DNA from: Gemmatimonadota bacterium
GTDB lineage: Bacteria > Gemmatimonadota > Gemmatimonadetes > Longimicrobiales > Gaopeijiaceae
Length of the DNA: 42,675 nucleotides
Direction: 5' to 3'
Assembly: GCA_022826005.1 (NCBI GenBank)
Contig: JAJDVT010000076.1
Span: 1-42,675, forward strand
Every line of letters begins with the position of its first letter. Within the stretch, counting starts at the first letter, position 1. The position numbers were made by a program, and so were the translations under genes. Below, piece by piece: positions 7,386 through 16,615 of this stretch. The notes below the pieces were generated by a model, which saw nothing but the letters and a program-made list of their open reading frames with translations, did not search any database and was not told the origin of the DNA.

Positions 7386-10196
7386 ATGACGCACATTCTT
7401 CGTGCATCTCTGACACTCTGTCTTGCACTTCCGTGCCTGGCGGCACCGGCTGCCGCCCAGAACGGCGGCTCGACCTCACGGATCATCGGCTACGTGAAGG
7501 ACGCCGACACGGGGCGCCCGCTGGTTAGCGCCCAGGTGACCGTGAACGACGGCACCGACGGCGGCGCGCTGACCGACCTCGATGGCCGCTATGTGCTGGA
7601 CCATGTCCCATACGGGACCGTCAGCGTCACCGTGACGCTGATCGGGTACAGCACCAAGACCGTCACCGACGTGGAAGTGGTGGAGGGCCGGGCCACGTCG
7701 TTGGACCTGACATTGGAAACACAGGCGCTTGAGGTCGGGGGGATCACGGTTTCCGCGGAGCGGGAACGGGGCAGCCAGGCCTTCCTCCTCGATGCGCGCC
7801 GCACCTCCACGTCGCTGGTGGAGGCAGTCGGTTCGGTCGAAATCGGCCGCCGCCCCGACTCGGACGCCGCGGAGATCGCCAAGCGGCTTACGGGCGTGAC
7901 GGTTTCCGAAGGCAAGTACGTCTTCGTGCGGGGACTCGGGGAGCGGTACTCGCAGACCTCTCTGAACGGGTCATCTCTCCCGAGCCCGGAACCGGAGCGT
8001 GAAGTGGTCCCCCTCGACCTCTTCCCGGCGGGCTTCCTGCAGAGCCTCCAGACCCAGAAGTCGTACACCCCGGACTTGCCGGCCGACTTCTCGGGGGGCT
8101 CGGTCAGGATCGAGACCCGGGACTTTCCGAACGAGCGCGTAATTCGTGTCGGCATGGGGACAAGCGTCAACACCGCGAGCCAGTTCCGGGGCGGCTTCCT
8201 CGGCTATGCCGGTGGTGGCCGTGACTGGACCGGGTTCGACGACGGCACCCGCGGACAGCCGGCCACCCTGGAGGAAATCCTCGGGGACGTGAACAGCGGC
8301 AAACGACTGCCCGCTGATCCCGGCCAGCTCCTCGCGATCGCGAATGCCCTCAAGGAGTCGGGCGCCGCCTTCGTTCCCACGACCGGAACCACCCCGCTGA
8401 ACCGGGACGTCAACGCCTCGATCGGCGGCCGCACCGACCTCTTCGGCGACGGGGAACTCGGGTATTTCGTCGCCGGCACCTACGGTGACAACTACTCGCT
8501 CCGCACCGGCGAGGTGGAACGCAAGTGGCGCGTCTCCGCCTTCAACCCCGAGGTCCCGGAGAACCTCCGCACGGCGAACGTGGACTACGAGTTCTCGCGG
8601 GGCATCCGCAACGTGCACTGGGGCAGCATCGCCAACGTGACGGTCAAGTTCAACCCGGAGCAGAAGGTTTCGCTCAGGACCACCGCCAGCCTGAGCGCGG
8701 ACGACGAGGCCCGCAGTTACATCGGCGACAATCGCGAGGACATCGGCGGCACGGTCAGGTCGGACCGTCTCCGGTTCGTCTCCCGGCTGATGCTTTGGGG
8801 TCAGCTGTCGGGCGAGCACTCCACGATCGGCAACTCCCGGCTTGAGTGGCGGGCGACCATGGCGCGCGCCCAGCGCGACGAACCGCTTCTGCGCGAATCC
8901 GTCTACCTCGAGGACGACGGGGAGTTCTTCCTGCACCCGATCGGCGAATCGGGGCGCTACTTCTGGAGCGACATGGTCGACGAGGACATGTCGGTGGCGG
9001 TGGACTGGAGCCTGCCGGTGGGGTTCCTGGGCGACGACGCCTTGATGAAGGTGGGCGGGGAGGCGCGCACCCGTTCGCGCGACTTCGCGGCGAGGCGGCT
9101 GAACTGGGACTTCATCGGGTGCACCATCCCGGATCTCGATTCCGCCCTGCGGGATGCGGCGATAGTCACCAACGCCCGGCGGCGGGGCGAATTCGCCATC
9201 GAGGATGTGGTCGAACCGGGCGACCTCTACGATGCCGGCGACAGCCGGGGAGCCGGGTACATCCTCTTCGACGTGTCGGTCACAAGGCAGATACAGGCGA
9301 TCGTCGGGACGCGGTTCGAGGCCTACGACCTCGGCCTCAACTCCCGCGGCAATTCCCTGCAGGAGATCGACCAGCTCGACATCGCGCCCTCGGTCAACGT
9401 GATCGTGACGCCCCGCGAGGATCTCAAGGTCCGCCTGGCCGGGAGCCGCACGGTCGACCGCCCGGAGTTCCGCGAAATGGCGCCCTTCCAGTTCACCGAG
9501 GCGACCAGCCTGCGCCAGCTCTACGGAAACCCCGATCTGGTCCCGGCAAGCATCACCAGCGGCGATCTCCGGCTCGACTGGTTCCCCGGTCCGGGGGAGA
9601 TGCTGTCGATCGGCGGGTTCTACAAGAGCATGACGGACCCCATCGAACAGGTCTTCATCGCCGCCGCCTCGACCGCCTACTCGTTCCAGAACGCGAAGGA
9701 CGCCGCGGTTCTGGGTTTCGAATTCGAAGCGCGGGTGGGACTGGGGCGGTTCATGGAATCCCTCGTGCCCCTCTCCCTGCAGACGAACTACTCCCTCATC
9801 GGCTCCGAGGTCGAGGTGCGGGGTGGTGAGGGCGGCTTCAACCCGACCAACGAGACCCGTCCGCTGGAGGGGCAGGCTGCGTACGTCTTCAACGTCGGTC
9901 TGAACTACGCCGACGACGCCGGAATCGAGGCGGGGCTCTTCCTGAATCGCTTCGGCGACCGGCTGACCGCCGCGGGCGGGAGCGGCATCCCGGACCTGTT
10001 CGAAAAGGCCCGGAACCAGGTGGACGCCGTCTTCGGCCTTCCGTTGCCGCGCGGGGCCACCGCAAAGATCAAGGCCACCAATCTGCTGGACGCGGACTAT
10101 CGGTTCGAGCAGGAGGCGAACTGTATCACTCACGTCCAGCGCATGTACTCGACCGGCCGAACCTTCTCGGTCGGTCTCTCGTGGGAGTTCCGCTGA
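7386..10196 (+). CDS. TonB-dependent outer-membrane receptor with carboxypeptidase-regulatory-like N-terminal domain
   Basis: A 936-residue outer-membrane receptor importing an unknown ligand with TonB energy. Signal peptide residues 1-25 (ending AAPAAAQ). Residues about 33-120 form a CarboxypepD_reg-like beta-sandwich (IIGYVKDADTGRPLVSAQV, LDGRYVLDHVPYG, VTVTLIGYSTKTV). The plug follows (RLTGVTVSEGKYVFVRGLG, ERYSQTSLNGSSLPSPEP, EVVPLDLFPAGFL), then a barrel ending TFSVGLSWEF with a terminal Phe-Arg. The plug style with LNGxxLPSPEP and VVPLDLFP marks a receptor subgroup usually next to a lipoprotein gene, as here: the FnIII lipoprotein starts 49 bases downstream. The ATG at 7386 is preceded by GGGGACTTG. 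Substrate unknown; peptides are a guess because of the upstream protease. Confidence 0.93.
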   Translation: MTHILRASLTLCLALPCLAAPAAAQNGGSTSRIIGYVKDADTGRPLVSAQVTVNDGTDGGALTDLDGRYVLDHVPYGTVSVTVTLIGYSTKTVTDVEVVEGRATSLDLTLETQALEVGGITVSAERERGSQAFLLDARRTSTSLVEAVGSVEIGRRPDSDAAEIAKRLTGVTVSEGKYVFVRGLGERYSQTSLNGSSLPSPEPEREVVPLDLFPAGFLQSLQTQKSYTPDLPADFSGGSVRIETRDFPNERVIRVGMGTSVNTASQFRGGFLGYAGGGRDWTGFDDGTRGQPATLEEILGDVNSGKRLPADPGQLLAIANALKESGAAFVPTTGTTPLNRDVNASIGGRTDLFGDGELGYFVAGTYGDNYSLRTGEVERKWRVSAFNPEVPENLRTANVDYEFSRGIRNVHWGSIANVTVKFNPEQKVSLRTTASLSADDEARSYIGDNREDIGGTVRSDRLRFVSRLMLWGQLSGEHSTIGNSRLEWRATMARAQRDEPLLRESVYLEDDGEFFLHPIGESGRYFWSDMVDEDMSVAVDWSLPVGFLGDDALMKVGGEARTRSRDFAARRLNWDFIGCTIPDLDSALRDAAIVTNARRRGEFAIEDVVEPGDLYDAGDSRGAGYILFDVSVTRQIQAIVGTRFEAYDLGLNSRGNSLQEIDQLDIAPSVNVIVTPREDLKVRLAGSRTVDRPEFREMAPFQFTEATSLRQLYGNPDLVPASITSGDLRLDWFPGPGEMLSIGGFYKSMTDPIEQVFIAAASTAYSFQNAKDAAVLGFEFEARVGLGRFMESLVPLSLQTNYSLIGSEVEVRGGEGGFNPTNETRPLEGQAAYVFNVGLNYADDAGIEAGLFLNRFGDRLTAAGGSGIPDLFEKARNQVDAVFGLPLPRGATAKIKATNLLDADYRFEQEANCITHVQRMYSTGRTFSVGLSWEFR

Positions 10197-10245
10197 TCGG
10201 AGCTCCGCCAACCATCCATCTTTCCCTTTTGGAGAGAACCGACAA

Positions 10246-12054
10246 GTGAGAAAGCAGACCCGAAGCCCGCTCGCCTTCATCAGTGCCCTGGCGATTGGTG
10301 TCTTCGTCGCTGGTTGCGGCGATGACGCTGACCCCGTCGACCCTCCCGATCCACCACCACCGACCGCCCCGGGAGCCCCCACGGGCGTTACGGCCTCCGT
10401 GGACGGAACCACCATCACCCTCAACTGGAGTCCCGGCACTGGCGCCACAAACCACCGCGCGACGCTGTCCACCCCCGGTGAGACCGCCCGCAACCAGAAC
10501 GGGGAAACCTCGGCAACCTTCACCGACCTGACCGCCGGCGCCACCTACACCGGCCAGGTTTTCGCGATCAACACCGTCGGCGAAACACCGTCCGCGGCGG
10601 TCTCGGCCCAGATCCCCGAAGAGCCGCCGACCTTCGAGGTAGTGACCCAGGACATCCTGGAGAATACGACCTGGACAGCCGACAGGGTGTGGATCCTGCG
10701 GCAGCCCACCTTCGTCGGTGCGGACTGCGGCATCGACGGCACCAGGAGCGGGTGCGTCGAGGCCACGCTGACGATCGAGCCGGGCACGACCGTCCTGGGC
10801 AAGACCGACCTGCCGCAGGGCGTGCGCGGGGCCTACCTGGTCGTGAGCCGCGGTTCGCAGCTGATCGCGGACGCCACCGACGGCGAAGATCGCGCGCCGA
10901 CGGCCGACGAGGTGATCGTGTTCACCTCGGACAAGCCGCGCGGACAGCGCGACAGGGGCGACTGGGGCGGCCTCATCATCAACGGCCAGGCGCAGACCAA
11001 CGCCGGCGACGAAGCGCAGGGAGAAGGCGACTCCGGCTTCTTCGGCGGCACCGACGACATGGACGGCTCGGGCATCCTGCGCGGGGTGCGCATCGAGTTC
11101 GCCGGTGACCGGGTGACTCCTTCAGACGAGCTCAACGGCCTGGCGCTTCAGGGCGTCGGTGCGGGCACGACCATCTCGTATGTGCAGATCCACTACAACG
11201 TCGACGACGGCATCGAGCCCTTCGGCGGCACCGTCTCGGTCGACCACCTGGTGGTGACCGGCATCGGCGACGACTCGGTCGACGGCACCGACGGGTATCG
11301 CGGCTTCATGCAGTTCGTGATCGGCCAGCAGCGGGGCGACGAGGCCGACAACGGCATGGAGCTCTCCAACGACGGCGAGGACGCGAACCTGGCCCCGCAG
11401 TCGACGGCGGTCATCGCGAACGCCACCATGATCGGGGGGGACGAGGACTTCCAGACCGGCGAGATCGCGGGCCCGAACGGCGACCGCGGCGTTCAGTTCC
11501 GCGAAGGGTCCCACTACCGGATCTACAACTCGATCTTCCGCGACTTCGGCGACGCCGGCTTCTGCGTCGAGAACGCGGGAACGGTCGTGGCCGCGGACAA
11601 GCGGCTCGCGGGCAACACCAACCCCGCCGAGACGCTGACGATCGAGGGATCGGTCGTCTGGAACAACGGCGGCGCGGGCGATTCCCGGGAGAACTTCGAG
11701 GGTTGCTCCGGCTACACCACGCAGGAGAACAGGGAATTCTTCATGACGGACGGCTTCGAGAACCTGATCGCTGATCCGATGCTGCGGGAAGGCTACAACA
11801 ACATCGGCAGCATGGAGTCGCCGCCGGACATCGTGGCCTCGGCGGTGCCATCGAACTACGAGGCCTTCGACCTGTCCAGCGTGAACTTCGATGGTGTCAC
11901 TCTCTTTGCCCCGACGGATGGCCGCACGCTGGTCGCCACCGACTACCCCGGAGCCGTGGCGCCGGGGACTGCGCTGAGCGAGGCGTGGTACGCCGGCTGG
12001 ACCATCTGGTCGATCGACGGCAGCGACTCGCGCCCGAACCATACGGGCAACTGA
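10246..12054 (+). CDS. Lipoprotein with fibronectin type III domain and beta-helix-like body, TonB-receptor partner
   Basis: A 602-residue surface or periplasmic lipoprotein. The lipobox is VAGCGDD (Cys24 or so), then an Asp/Pro-rich linker (PVDPPDPPPPT), then an FnIII domain at about 44-125 (APTGVTASVDGTTITLNWSP, SATFTDLTAGATYTGQVFA). The remaining 450 residues include TWTADRVWILRQPTFV, LTIEPGTTVLGK and repeated GG, VDG and ND turns typical of right-handed beta-helix surface proteins that sit beside TonB receptors. GTG start with GGAGAG about ten bases upstream. It lies 49 bases behind the receptor, so the pair is probably one operon. Inference: it captures ligand at the surface, analogous to SusD but not homologous to it by eye. 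Confidence 0.82.
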   Translation: MRKQTRSPLAFISALAIGVFVAGCGDDADPVDPPDPPPPTAPGAPTGVTASVDGTTITLNWSPGTGATNHRATLSTPGETARNQNGETSATFTDLTAGATYTGQVFAINTVGETPSAAVSAQIPEEPPTFEVVTQDILENTTWTADRVWILRQPTFVGADCGIDGTRSGCVEATLTIEPGTTVLGKTDLPQGVRGAYLVVSRGSQLIADATDGEDRAPTADEVIVFTSDKPRGQRDRGDWGGLIINGQAQTNAGDEAQGEGDSGFFGGTDDMDGSGILRGVRIEFAGDRVTPSDELNGLALQGVGAGTTISYVQIHYNVDDGIEPFGGTVSVDHLVVTGIGDDSVDGTDGYRGFMQFVIGQQRGDEADNGMELSNDGEDANLAPQSTAVIANATMIGGDEDFQTGEIAGPNGDRGVQFREGSHYRIYNSIFRDFGDAGFCVENAGTVVAADKRLAGNTNPAETLTIEGSVVWNNGGAGDSRENFEGCSGYTTQENREFFMTDGFENLIADPMLREGYNNIGSMESPPDIVASAVPSNYEAFDLSSVNFDGVTLFAPTDGRTLVATDYPGAVAPGTALSEAWYAGWTIWSIDGSDSRPNHTGN

Positions 12055-12090
12055 TCGCCCAGGGCCCGTTACGTACCCGAATCAACCCGC

Positions 12091-12603
12091 ATGTGGACGA
12101 GAGGGAAAATCGCTCCGCTGGCCGCCGTCCTCTGGGCGGCGGCCAGCGGTGTCTCCTGCGGCGCACCGGGCCCCTCCCACCGGCTTGACAACACCCGCCC
12201 AAGCGCGGAAACCCTGGTCGCGAGCGTACTGGAAGCACTGGCCGAAAGCGACGCCGAGGCGCTCAAGGGCTTCCTGATCACCCGGGATGAATACGAAGCG
12301 GCGCTGTGGCCACAGATGCCGGACGGCGAGTACACTCCGTTCGACTTCATCTGGAGCCTGAACGATGTCAACTCCCGCAAGGGCCTTCGGCAACTGCTGA
12401 GGCAGTTCGGCGGAAACCGGCTGGAGTTGGTGTCGCTACGTTTTACCGAAGCACCCGAATCCTACGAGGACTTCCAGCTCCATTCCCGCGCCGAAGTAGT
12501 TGTGCGGCGCCCGGAGACGGGGGAGACCGGCATGCTGTCCTCCTTCGATGTCTTCGTCGAGCACACCAGCGGCTGGAAGCTGCTGAACTACGACGAACTC
12601 TGA
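12091..12603 (+). CDS. Small exported protein, possibly a lipoprotein, unknown function
   Basis: 170 residues with an N-terminal hydrophobic segment (KIAPLAAVLWAAASGVSC). Cys23 could be a lipidation site, but the lipobox GVSC is poor at the -3 position. The body mixes helices (ASVLEALAESDAEALKGFL) and strands (ELVSLRFTEAP, AEVVVRRPETG) and ends WKLLNYDEL, resembling the small NTF2-like or DUF4440-like fold in size and pattern; this is only a resemblance. It follows the FnIII lipoprotein by 36 bases and is likely the last gene of the receptor operon. Its 3' end overlaps the convergent response regulator by 16 bases. Confidence 0.6.
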   Translation: MWTRGKIAPLAAVLWAAASGVSCGAPGPSHRLDNTRPSAETLVASVLEALAESDAEALKGFLITRDEYEAALWPQMPDGEYTPFDFIWSLNDVNSRKGLRQLLRQFGGNRLELVSLRFTEAPESYEDFQLHSRAEVVVRRPETGETGMLSSFDVFVEHTSGWKLLNYDEL

Positions 12604-13355
12604 CCGGCGCGCCGCGGCTGATTGCCCGCGCTCTCCTGGAACCGGTACCCGAACCCCCTAACGGTCTCGATCCACTCGCCCGCGGCTCCCATCTTGCCGC
12701 GGAGTCGGCGCACGTGCATGTCCACCGTTCGCGTGCGGATCCGGTCGGCCACGGCGGAATCGATCTGCCAGGCCTCGGTGAGCAGCTGTCGGCGAGTCTG
12801 GGTGCGGCCCCGCCGCTCCATGAGGGTGCGCAGCAGCCGGAACTCCGTGGGCGTGAGGTTCAGCTCCTCCCCGTCCAGGGTGACGATGTGAGCCGCGACA
12901 TCGACCCTGAGCGGCCCGACGCGGAGGATCCGTCCGCCTCCGGCGCCACGCTTGCGTTCACCGTGGGCCCGCCTCAGGATCGCATCGACCCGCAGCACCA
13001 GTTCCCGGGGGCTGAACGGCTTCGTCAGATAGTCGTCGGCGCCGAGTTCCAGCCCGGCGATGCGGTCCTGCTGCTCCCGCCTGGCCGTCAGCACCAGCAC
13101 GGGAATGGTCAGCGTTGCCGGGTCGGAGCGAATCACCTGAAGCACCTCATCCCCGGATACTTCGGGCAGCATCCGGTCGAGCACCACGAGATCCGGTCTT
13201 TCCCTGCGGAGCGCATCCAGCGCCGCGGTGCCGTTGGCAACCGTCTCTACCCGGTACCCCTCACGAGTGAGCTGGTAGGCAACCAGGGCGGCGATCTCGG
13301 CTTCGTCCTCGACAACAAGGACCCGCGCCGCCCTTCTCGGCTTGTCGCTGCTCAC
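12588..13355 (-). CDS. OmpR/PhoB-family response regulator
   Basis: About 255 residues. Receiver domain with the acidic pair in VLVVEDEAE, the phospho-acceptor Asp in LVVLDRMLP, Thr in VLVLTA and Lys in LTKPFSP, all intact. A C-terminal winged helix follows (LTPTEFRLLRTL, TVDMHVRRLRGKMG, IETVRGFGYRF), so it binds DNA and activates or represses transcription when phosphorylated. The GTG at 13355 overlaps the stop of the upstream glycosyltransferase as GTGA (the GTG at 13358 is the alternative), so translation is coupled to it. No histidine kinase lies in the window. Its 3' end overlaps the convergent exported-protein gene by 16 bases. Regulating this envelope operon is a guess. Confidence 0.92.
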   Translation of the reverse strand: MSSDKPRRAARVLVVEDEAEIAALVAYQLTREGYRVETVANGTAALDALRRERPDLVVLDRMLPEVSGDEVLQVIRSDPATLTIPVLVLTARREQQDRIAGLELGADDYLTKPFSPRELVLRVDAILRRAHGERKRGAGGGRILRVGPLRVDVAAHIVTLDGEELNLTPTEFRLLRTLMERRGRTQTRRQLLTEAWQIDSAVADRIRTRTVDMHVRRLRGKMGAAGEWIETVRGFGYRFQESAGNQPRRAGQSSS

Positions 13356-14584
13356 CACTCTTGCCCCTCCCTGCCCGCTGCAAGGCGGCGGTAGTGTCCC
13401 ATCAGTTCATCAAAGATGCGTGTCCAGCTTCTGGCTTCGGCAGCCTGCCTCGCCCTGCGACCCATTTCGCGTCGCAACTCCGGAGATTCCGCGAGCTCGC
13501 GCACACGGTCCACGAAACGGTCGTGGTCTGCCACGAACCCGGTGACGCCGTCGTCCACCAGCTCCTGCGGCCCACCGCGGTTCGTCACAACCACGGGCAA
13601 TCCTGATGCCATGGCTTCCATCACGACCTGCCCGAAGGTGTCGTGCTTGCTCGGGAAGACGAAGAAGTCGCACCGGCGGTAGGCCGCCGCGAGCTCTTCG
13701 CCCGCCAGCTTCCCGGTGAACACCGCGCGGTCGCCGAGGTCTGCCTCCAGACCCTCGCGGTGCGGACCATCCCCGACCACCAGGAGCCGCGCGTCCGGAA
13801 CAGCGGCGAGTATCTCGATGAAGCGGTCGAGGTCCTTGTCGCCGCGGTGAAGCCTCCCCGAATAGAGAATCAGCGGTCCGGCCTCCGCAGCGCCAACGTC
13901 CCGATCCCCGGAAACCTCGGCTGCGGACGACCCATCGTGGGCCGGACGGAAGAGTTCCGTGTCCACGCCTCGTCCAAGTATGGAGAGCGGCGCGTCCAGT
14001 CGGGGGCCAATGGCTTCCAGCGTTCGCCGGGTCGGCGCCAGAACGGCCTCGATTCCGTTGCGTTTCGAGTAGAACCGGCGCATGACCCACCATCCGATCG
14101 CCTCCGTGGCGGAAACGGTGGGCGCCTTCACCGCCTCAAGCGACCCGAGCACTTCGGCCACCCGCTTGCCGGCGTACTCGGCGATGCTGGTCGTGTACAT
14201 GGCCACCACCGGGATGCCCAGGCGACGCGCTACCCACACCCCTTGCATTCCCATTGTGCCCGGTGCGATCACGTTGATCACGTCGTAGCGGCGAGCCGCG
14301 GCCGCGCGCAGGATGCGTTGGTCGGGCACGACGTGGCGCAGGTCCTGCGGGATGGTCGGATCGACCCGGACCGGCACGCGGGGCCGCCACCCGAAGAGGT
14401 GGACCGAGCCGTCCTCATCGATCCGGTCGTCATCGGCGTAGCTGTGGAGATCCATCTCCAGACCGCGCTGCCTGCAGTAGCGGATGTTGTAGGAGAGGAA
14501 GTTGCTTACGCCACTGAAATGGCGGTTACCGTAGCCGGGGCATCCGACTTCGGAGAAGACGCCGACACGTAGAGCCTCAGGCAA
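13352..14584 (-). CDS. Glycosyltransferase family 4
   Basis: About 410 residues, GT-B fold. N-terminal acceptor domain starts LRVGVFSEVG, with VSNFLSYNIRYCR (nucleotide-loop region). The C-terminal donor domain has SILGRGVDTELFRP, ARLLVVGDGPHREGL, FFVFPSKHDTFGQVVMEAMASG (GT4 E-x7-E region) and GGPQELVDDG. It likely transfers a sugar from a nucleotide sugar to a lipid or glycan at the inner membrane face, resembling mannosyl- and diglycosyl-lipid enzymes. Homology starts at a TTG at 14584 that overlaps the PAP2 stop by eight bases. An ATG at 14644 would add 20 residues that look unrelated to the family. Middle gene of a coupled PAP2-GT4-regulator set. Confidence 0.88.
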   Translation of the reverse strand: MPEALRVGVFSEVGCPGYGNRHFSGVSNFLSYNIRYCRQRGLEMDLHSYADDDRIDEDGSVHLFGWRPRVPVRVDPTIPQDLRHVVPDQRILRAAAARRYDVINVIAPGTMGMQGVWVARRLGIPVVAMYTTSIAEYAGKRVAEVLGSLEAVKAPTVSATEAIGWWVMRRFYSKRNGIEAVLAPTRRTLEAIGPRLDAPLSILGRGVDTELFRPAHDGSSAAEVSGDRDVGAAEAGPLILYSGRLHRGDKDLDRFIEILAAVPDARLLVVGDGPHREGLEADLGDRAVFTGKLAGEELAAAYRRCDFFVFPSKHDTFGQVVMEAMASGLPVVVTNRGGPQELVDDGVTGFVADHDRFVDRVRELAESPELRREMGRRARQAAEARSWTRIFDELMGHYRRLAAGREGQEW

Positions 14585-15104
14585 ACCAGGCGAAATGGCC
14601 AACGGCCCAGGTGATCGTCGCCAGGCCCCAACCGGAGACGACATCGCCGGGATAGTGGATGCCGAGATAGCACCGGGAGACTCCGACGGCTACGGCCAGA
14701 AGGAGGACCAGTGCGGCGACGCCCGGGGAGAGCACCCCGGCGAGGGGGAGGGCGACGGCCAGTGCCGCCGTGGCATGCCCCGATGGGAACGAGAACCGGT
14801 CGGGCGCCTGAACGATCGACCGGACCCCCACCGGGAGACGGGGACGGGGTCGGATGGCCAGGCGCTTGATGATCTGCACCATACCATGGGAAATGGTCAG
14901 GACCACCAGCGATTCCAGGCCGGCGCGCGCGATGCCCGGCAATGCTCCAGAGGCCAGGACGAGCGCAATGGCGATGATCACCGGAGGCTCCGCCAGCACC
15001 GTCACGGCGCGCATCAGGCGATTCATCCAGGGACGTCGATGCGACAGGAGAGCAAGAAAGAGCCGCTCATCGACTCCGCCGAGCCGAACGTTCCAGCTAG
15101 CCAC
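14577..15104 (-). CDS. PAP2-family membrane phosphatase
   Basis: A 175-residue integral membrane phosphatase with the full three-part signature: KRLAIRPRP (K-x6-RP), PSGH and SRCYLGIHYPGD (SR-x5-H-x3-D). It dephosphorylates lipid phosphates such as undecaprenyl pyrophosphate, phosphatidic acid or a phosphorylated glycolipid on the outer face of the membrane. Four to five hydrophobic helices are visible. The GTG at 15104 is chosen because GGGAG lies eight bases upstream (15113-15117); the frame is open upstream to 15218 but those residues look random. Followed by GT4 in an eight-base overlap. Context suggests recycling or processing of the lipid carrier used by the neighbouring glycosyltransferases. 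Confidence 0.9.
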   Translation of the reverse strand: MASWNVRLGGVDERLFLALLSHRRPWMNRLMRAVTVLAEPPVIIAIALVLASGALPGIARAGLESLVVLTISHGMVQIIKRLAIRPRPRLPVGVRSIVQAPDRFSFPSGHATAALAVALPLAGVLSPGVAALVLLLAVAVGVSRCYLGIHYPGDVVSGWGLATITWAVGHFAWFA

Positions 15105-15214
15105 TACGAATTCTCCCGGTCTGGTCCAAACGGGTGACAATGCTAGTAATATGGTGGGCCCTTGGCAACATTGGCGCGTCAGCGACGTAACCAACGTGCA
15201 ACGCGCTGGCGGGT

Positions 15215-15991
15215 TCACCCACGGGCATCACCCTGTTGCTCGGGAGCGTCGTCGAAGTAGCGGAAGAGCGGTCGCCTGACCTCGCCGAGCAGGATTCGGT
15301 GGAGTTCGATTCCCAACCAGCGTGCCGACGCCCGCACGAAGCCTTCGCTGCGGAAACGGCGCGTCGAGATCACCACGCGCGGCCTGCTCACGAACGCGTA
15401 TCTGCCCATGCGGCTGAGTCGGCGGGCGTAGTCCTGGTCTTCAGCGACGATCACCGATTCGTCGAAACCACCCACTGCTTCGTGCAGTTCTCGCCGGACC
15501 AGGATGAATCCGCCGATCGAATGGGGCCAGCGCAGGCGGGTGCTCAGCCAGAAGTAGCCGGCCGAAACCCAGTGCATCAGCCGCACCCACCATCCGTTGG
15601 AGTCCGGGACGAACCAGCAGCTGAGCGCGTCGAAGCCTCCCGTTTCGGCTATCGCGAGGGCCTCTTCCAGCGCGCCGGGCGGAACAACCACATCGGCGTC
15701 GAGGAACAGTAGCCAACTGCCCTGCGCCTCCCGTGCGCCGTTGTTCCGCCCGACCCCGGGGAGTCCGCCCCGTACCACCCGGCACTCCCGCGCACGGGCG
15801 ATCTCGGCCGTCCTGTCGGTGGAGCCGCCGTCGGCGACGATCACCTGCCTCGGTGACAGAGTCTGGGCCGCGATCGCATCCACCGCCTCCGGCAGGTGCT
15901 CTTCCTCGTTGAGCGCCGGGATTACGACACACACGGATCCCGGACGCTTGCGGTTCGGAGCTCGAACTCGATGCCGTCTACGCCGCGTCAA
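15215..15991 (-). CDS. Glycosyltransferase family 2
   Basis: About 258 residues with a GT-A fold: CVVIPALNEEEHLPEAVDAI, the nucleotide-binding VIVADGGSTDRTAEIA, the metal-binding DAD in WLLFLDADVVV and the acceptor-site ED in VIVAEDQDYARR. After GGF come FILVRRELHEAVGGFDES and a short C-terminal helix. It transfers a sugar from a nucleotide sugar to a lipid or glycan. The start is uncertain: the frame is open to 16279, but the first 90 residues of that frame do not resemble the family. A TTG at 15991 (AGAGG nine bases upstream) or at 16000 fits. It is 110 bases upstream of the PAP2 gene on the same strand, so probably in one envelope-glycolipid operon. Confidence 0.83.
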   Translation of the reverse strand: MTRRRRHRVRAPNRKRPGSVCVVIPALNEEEHLPEAVDAIAAQTLSPRQVIVADGGSTDRTAEIARARECRVVRGGLPGVGRNNGAREAQGSWLLFLDADVVVPPGALEEALAIAETGGFDALSCWFVPDSNGWWVRLMHWVSAGYFWLSTRLRWPHSIGGFILVRRELHEAVGGFDESVIVAEDQDYARRLSRMGRYAFVSRPRVVISTRRFRSEGFVRASARWLGIELHRILLGEVRRPLFRYFDDAPEQQGDARG

Positions 15992-16475
15992 GCCGCCCAA
16001 CCTCTGCAGGACACTCTTCGTAGTTTCGCGATCCCCGCTTGCTGATTCGTCCCGGCCCCTGTCCAGATTGTAGTTGCCCAGCTCACCCGCACCCGTTCCG
16101 AGATGACGATCAGCCAATTCGGGCAGTATCGCAAGGTCGGAGATGAAGCGGTGTCCGCCCGGGGTATAGCCGATGTCGGGACCGTAGGAGCCGGCCCGAA
16201 AGGCTTTGGCGCTTTCCGCGCAACCGGGGCGGTAGTGGTGGCCGACATCTTCACCCGTCCGCTCCCAAAGCTCCGGCATCCGGTCGCGAGCATCTCGTGA
16301 ACCAGAAGTCCAGGCATGGACAAATCGAACCGGTGTCGGGTGCCGGATCGGTAACGGACAGGCACCAAACAGATGTAGTCGGGCGGCCTGCCGTTGACCG
16401 CGGACGTCTTTCGGGTGAGCTTTGTCACAGCTTTAACGGGAGTATGTCTGCGCGGTCAGGACCAATCGAGCTTTG
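15992..16475. other. No convincing gene between GT2 and the cold-shock leader
   Basis: Open frames run through on the minus strand (the GT2 frame extends to 16279, another frame to 16428), but their translations lack recognisable motifs and hydrophobic pattern. The region must hold the GT2 promoter on the minus strand, and part of the promoter and leader for the cold-shock gene on the plus strand. I cannot point to a clear -35/-10 pair. Confidence 0.4.
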
Positions 16476-16514
16476 AACGACGGGCCCCGAACCCATGACG
16501 GGGAGCCCGTCGTT
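16476..16514 (+). terminator. Terminator-like hairpin upstream of the cold-shock gene
   Basis: AACGACGGGC at 16476-16485 pairs perfectly (10 bp) with GCCCGTCGTT at 16505-16514, loop 19 bases, followed by TTGTTTCCCC. It reads as a plus-strand intrinsic terminator, yet no plus-strand gene is seen upstream. It sits about 100 bases before the cspA-like start, so it may be a leader hairpin or attenuator for that gene, or end an unrecognised short RNA. Confidence 0.6.
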
Positions 16515-16615
16515 TTGTTTCCCCGGGTGTCGGGCCGACTCGAACCCAGCCGGGCCGGGCTCGCGAGACAACCGAGCGTCAGGCGGCTCCCCTACACTTC
16601 AGGAGAAGACAGAGC

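Noticed and set aside
7971-10544. Long antisense frame over the TonB receptor and the start of the lipoprotein
   Set aside because: Composition is typical of a shadow frame. The receptor on the plus strand has clear plug and barrel motifs.
15992-16279. N-terminal extension of the GT2 gene to the ATG at 16279
   Set aside because: The 90 extra residues have no GT2 resemblance or signal; TTG starts closer to the domain fit better.
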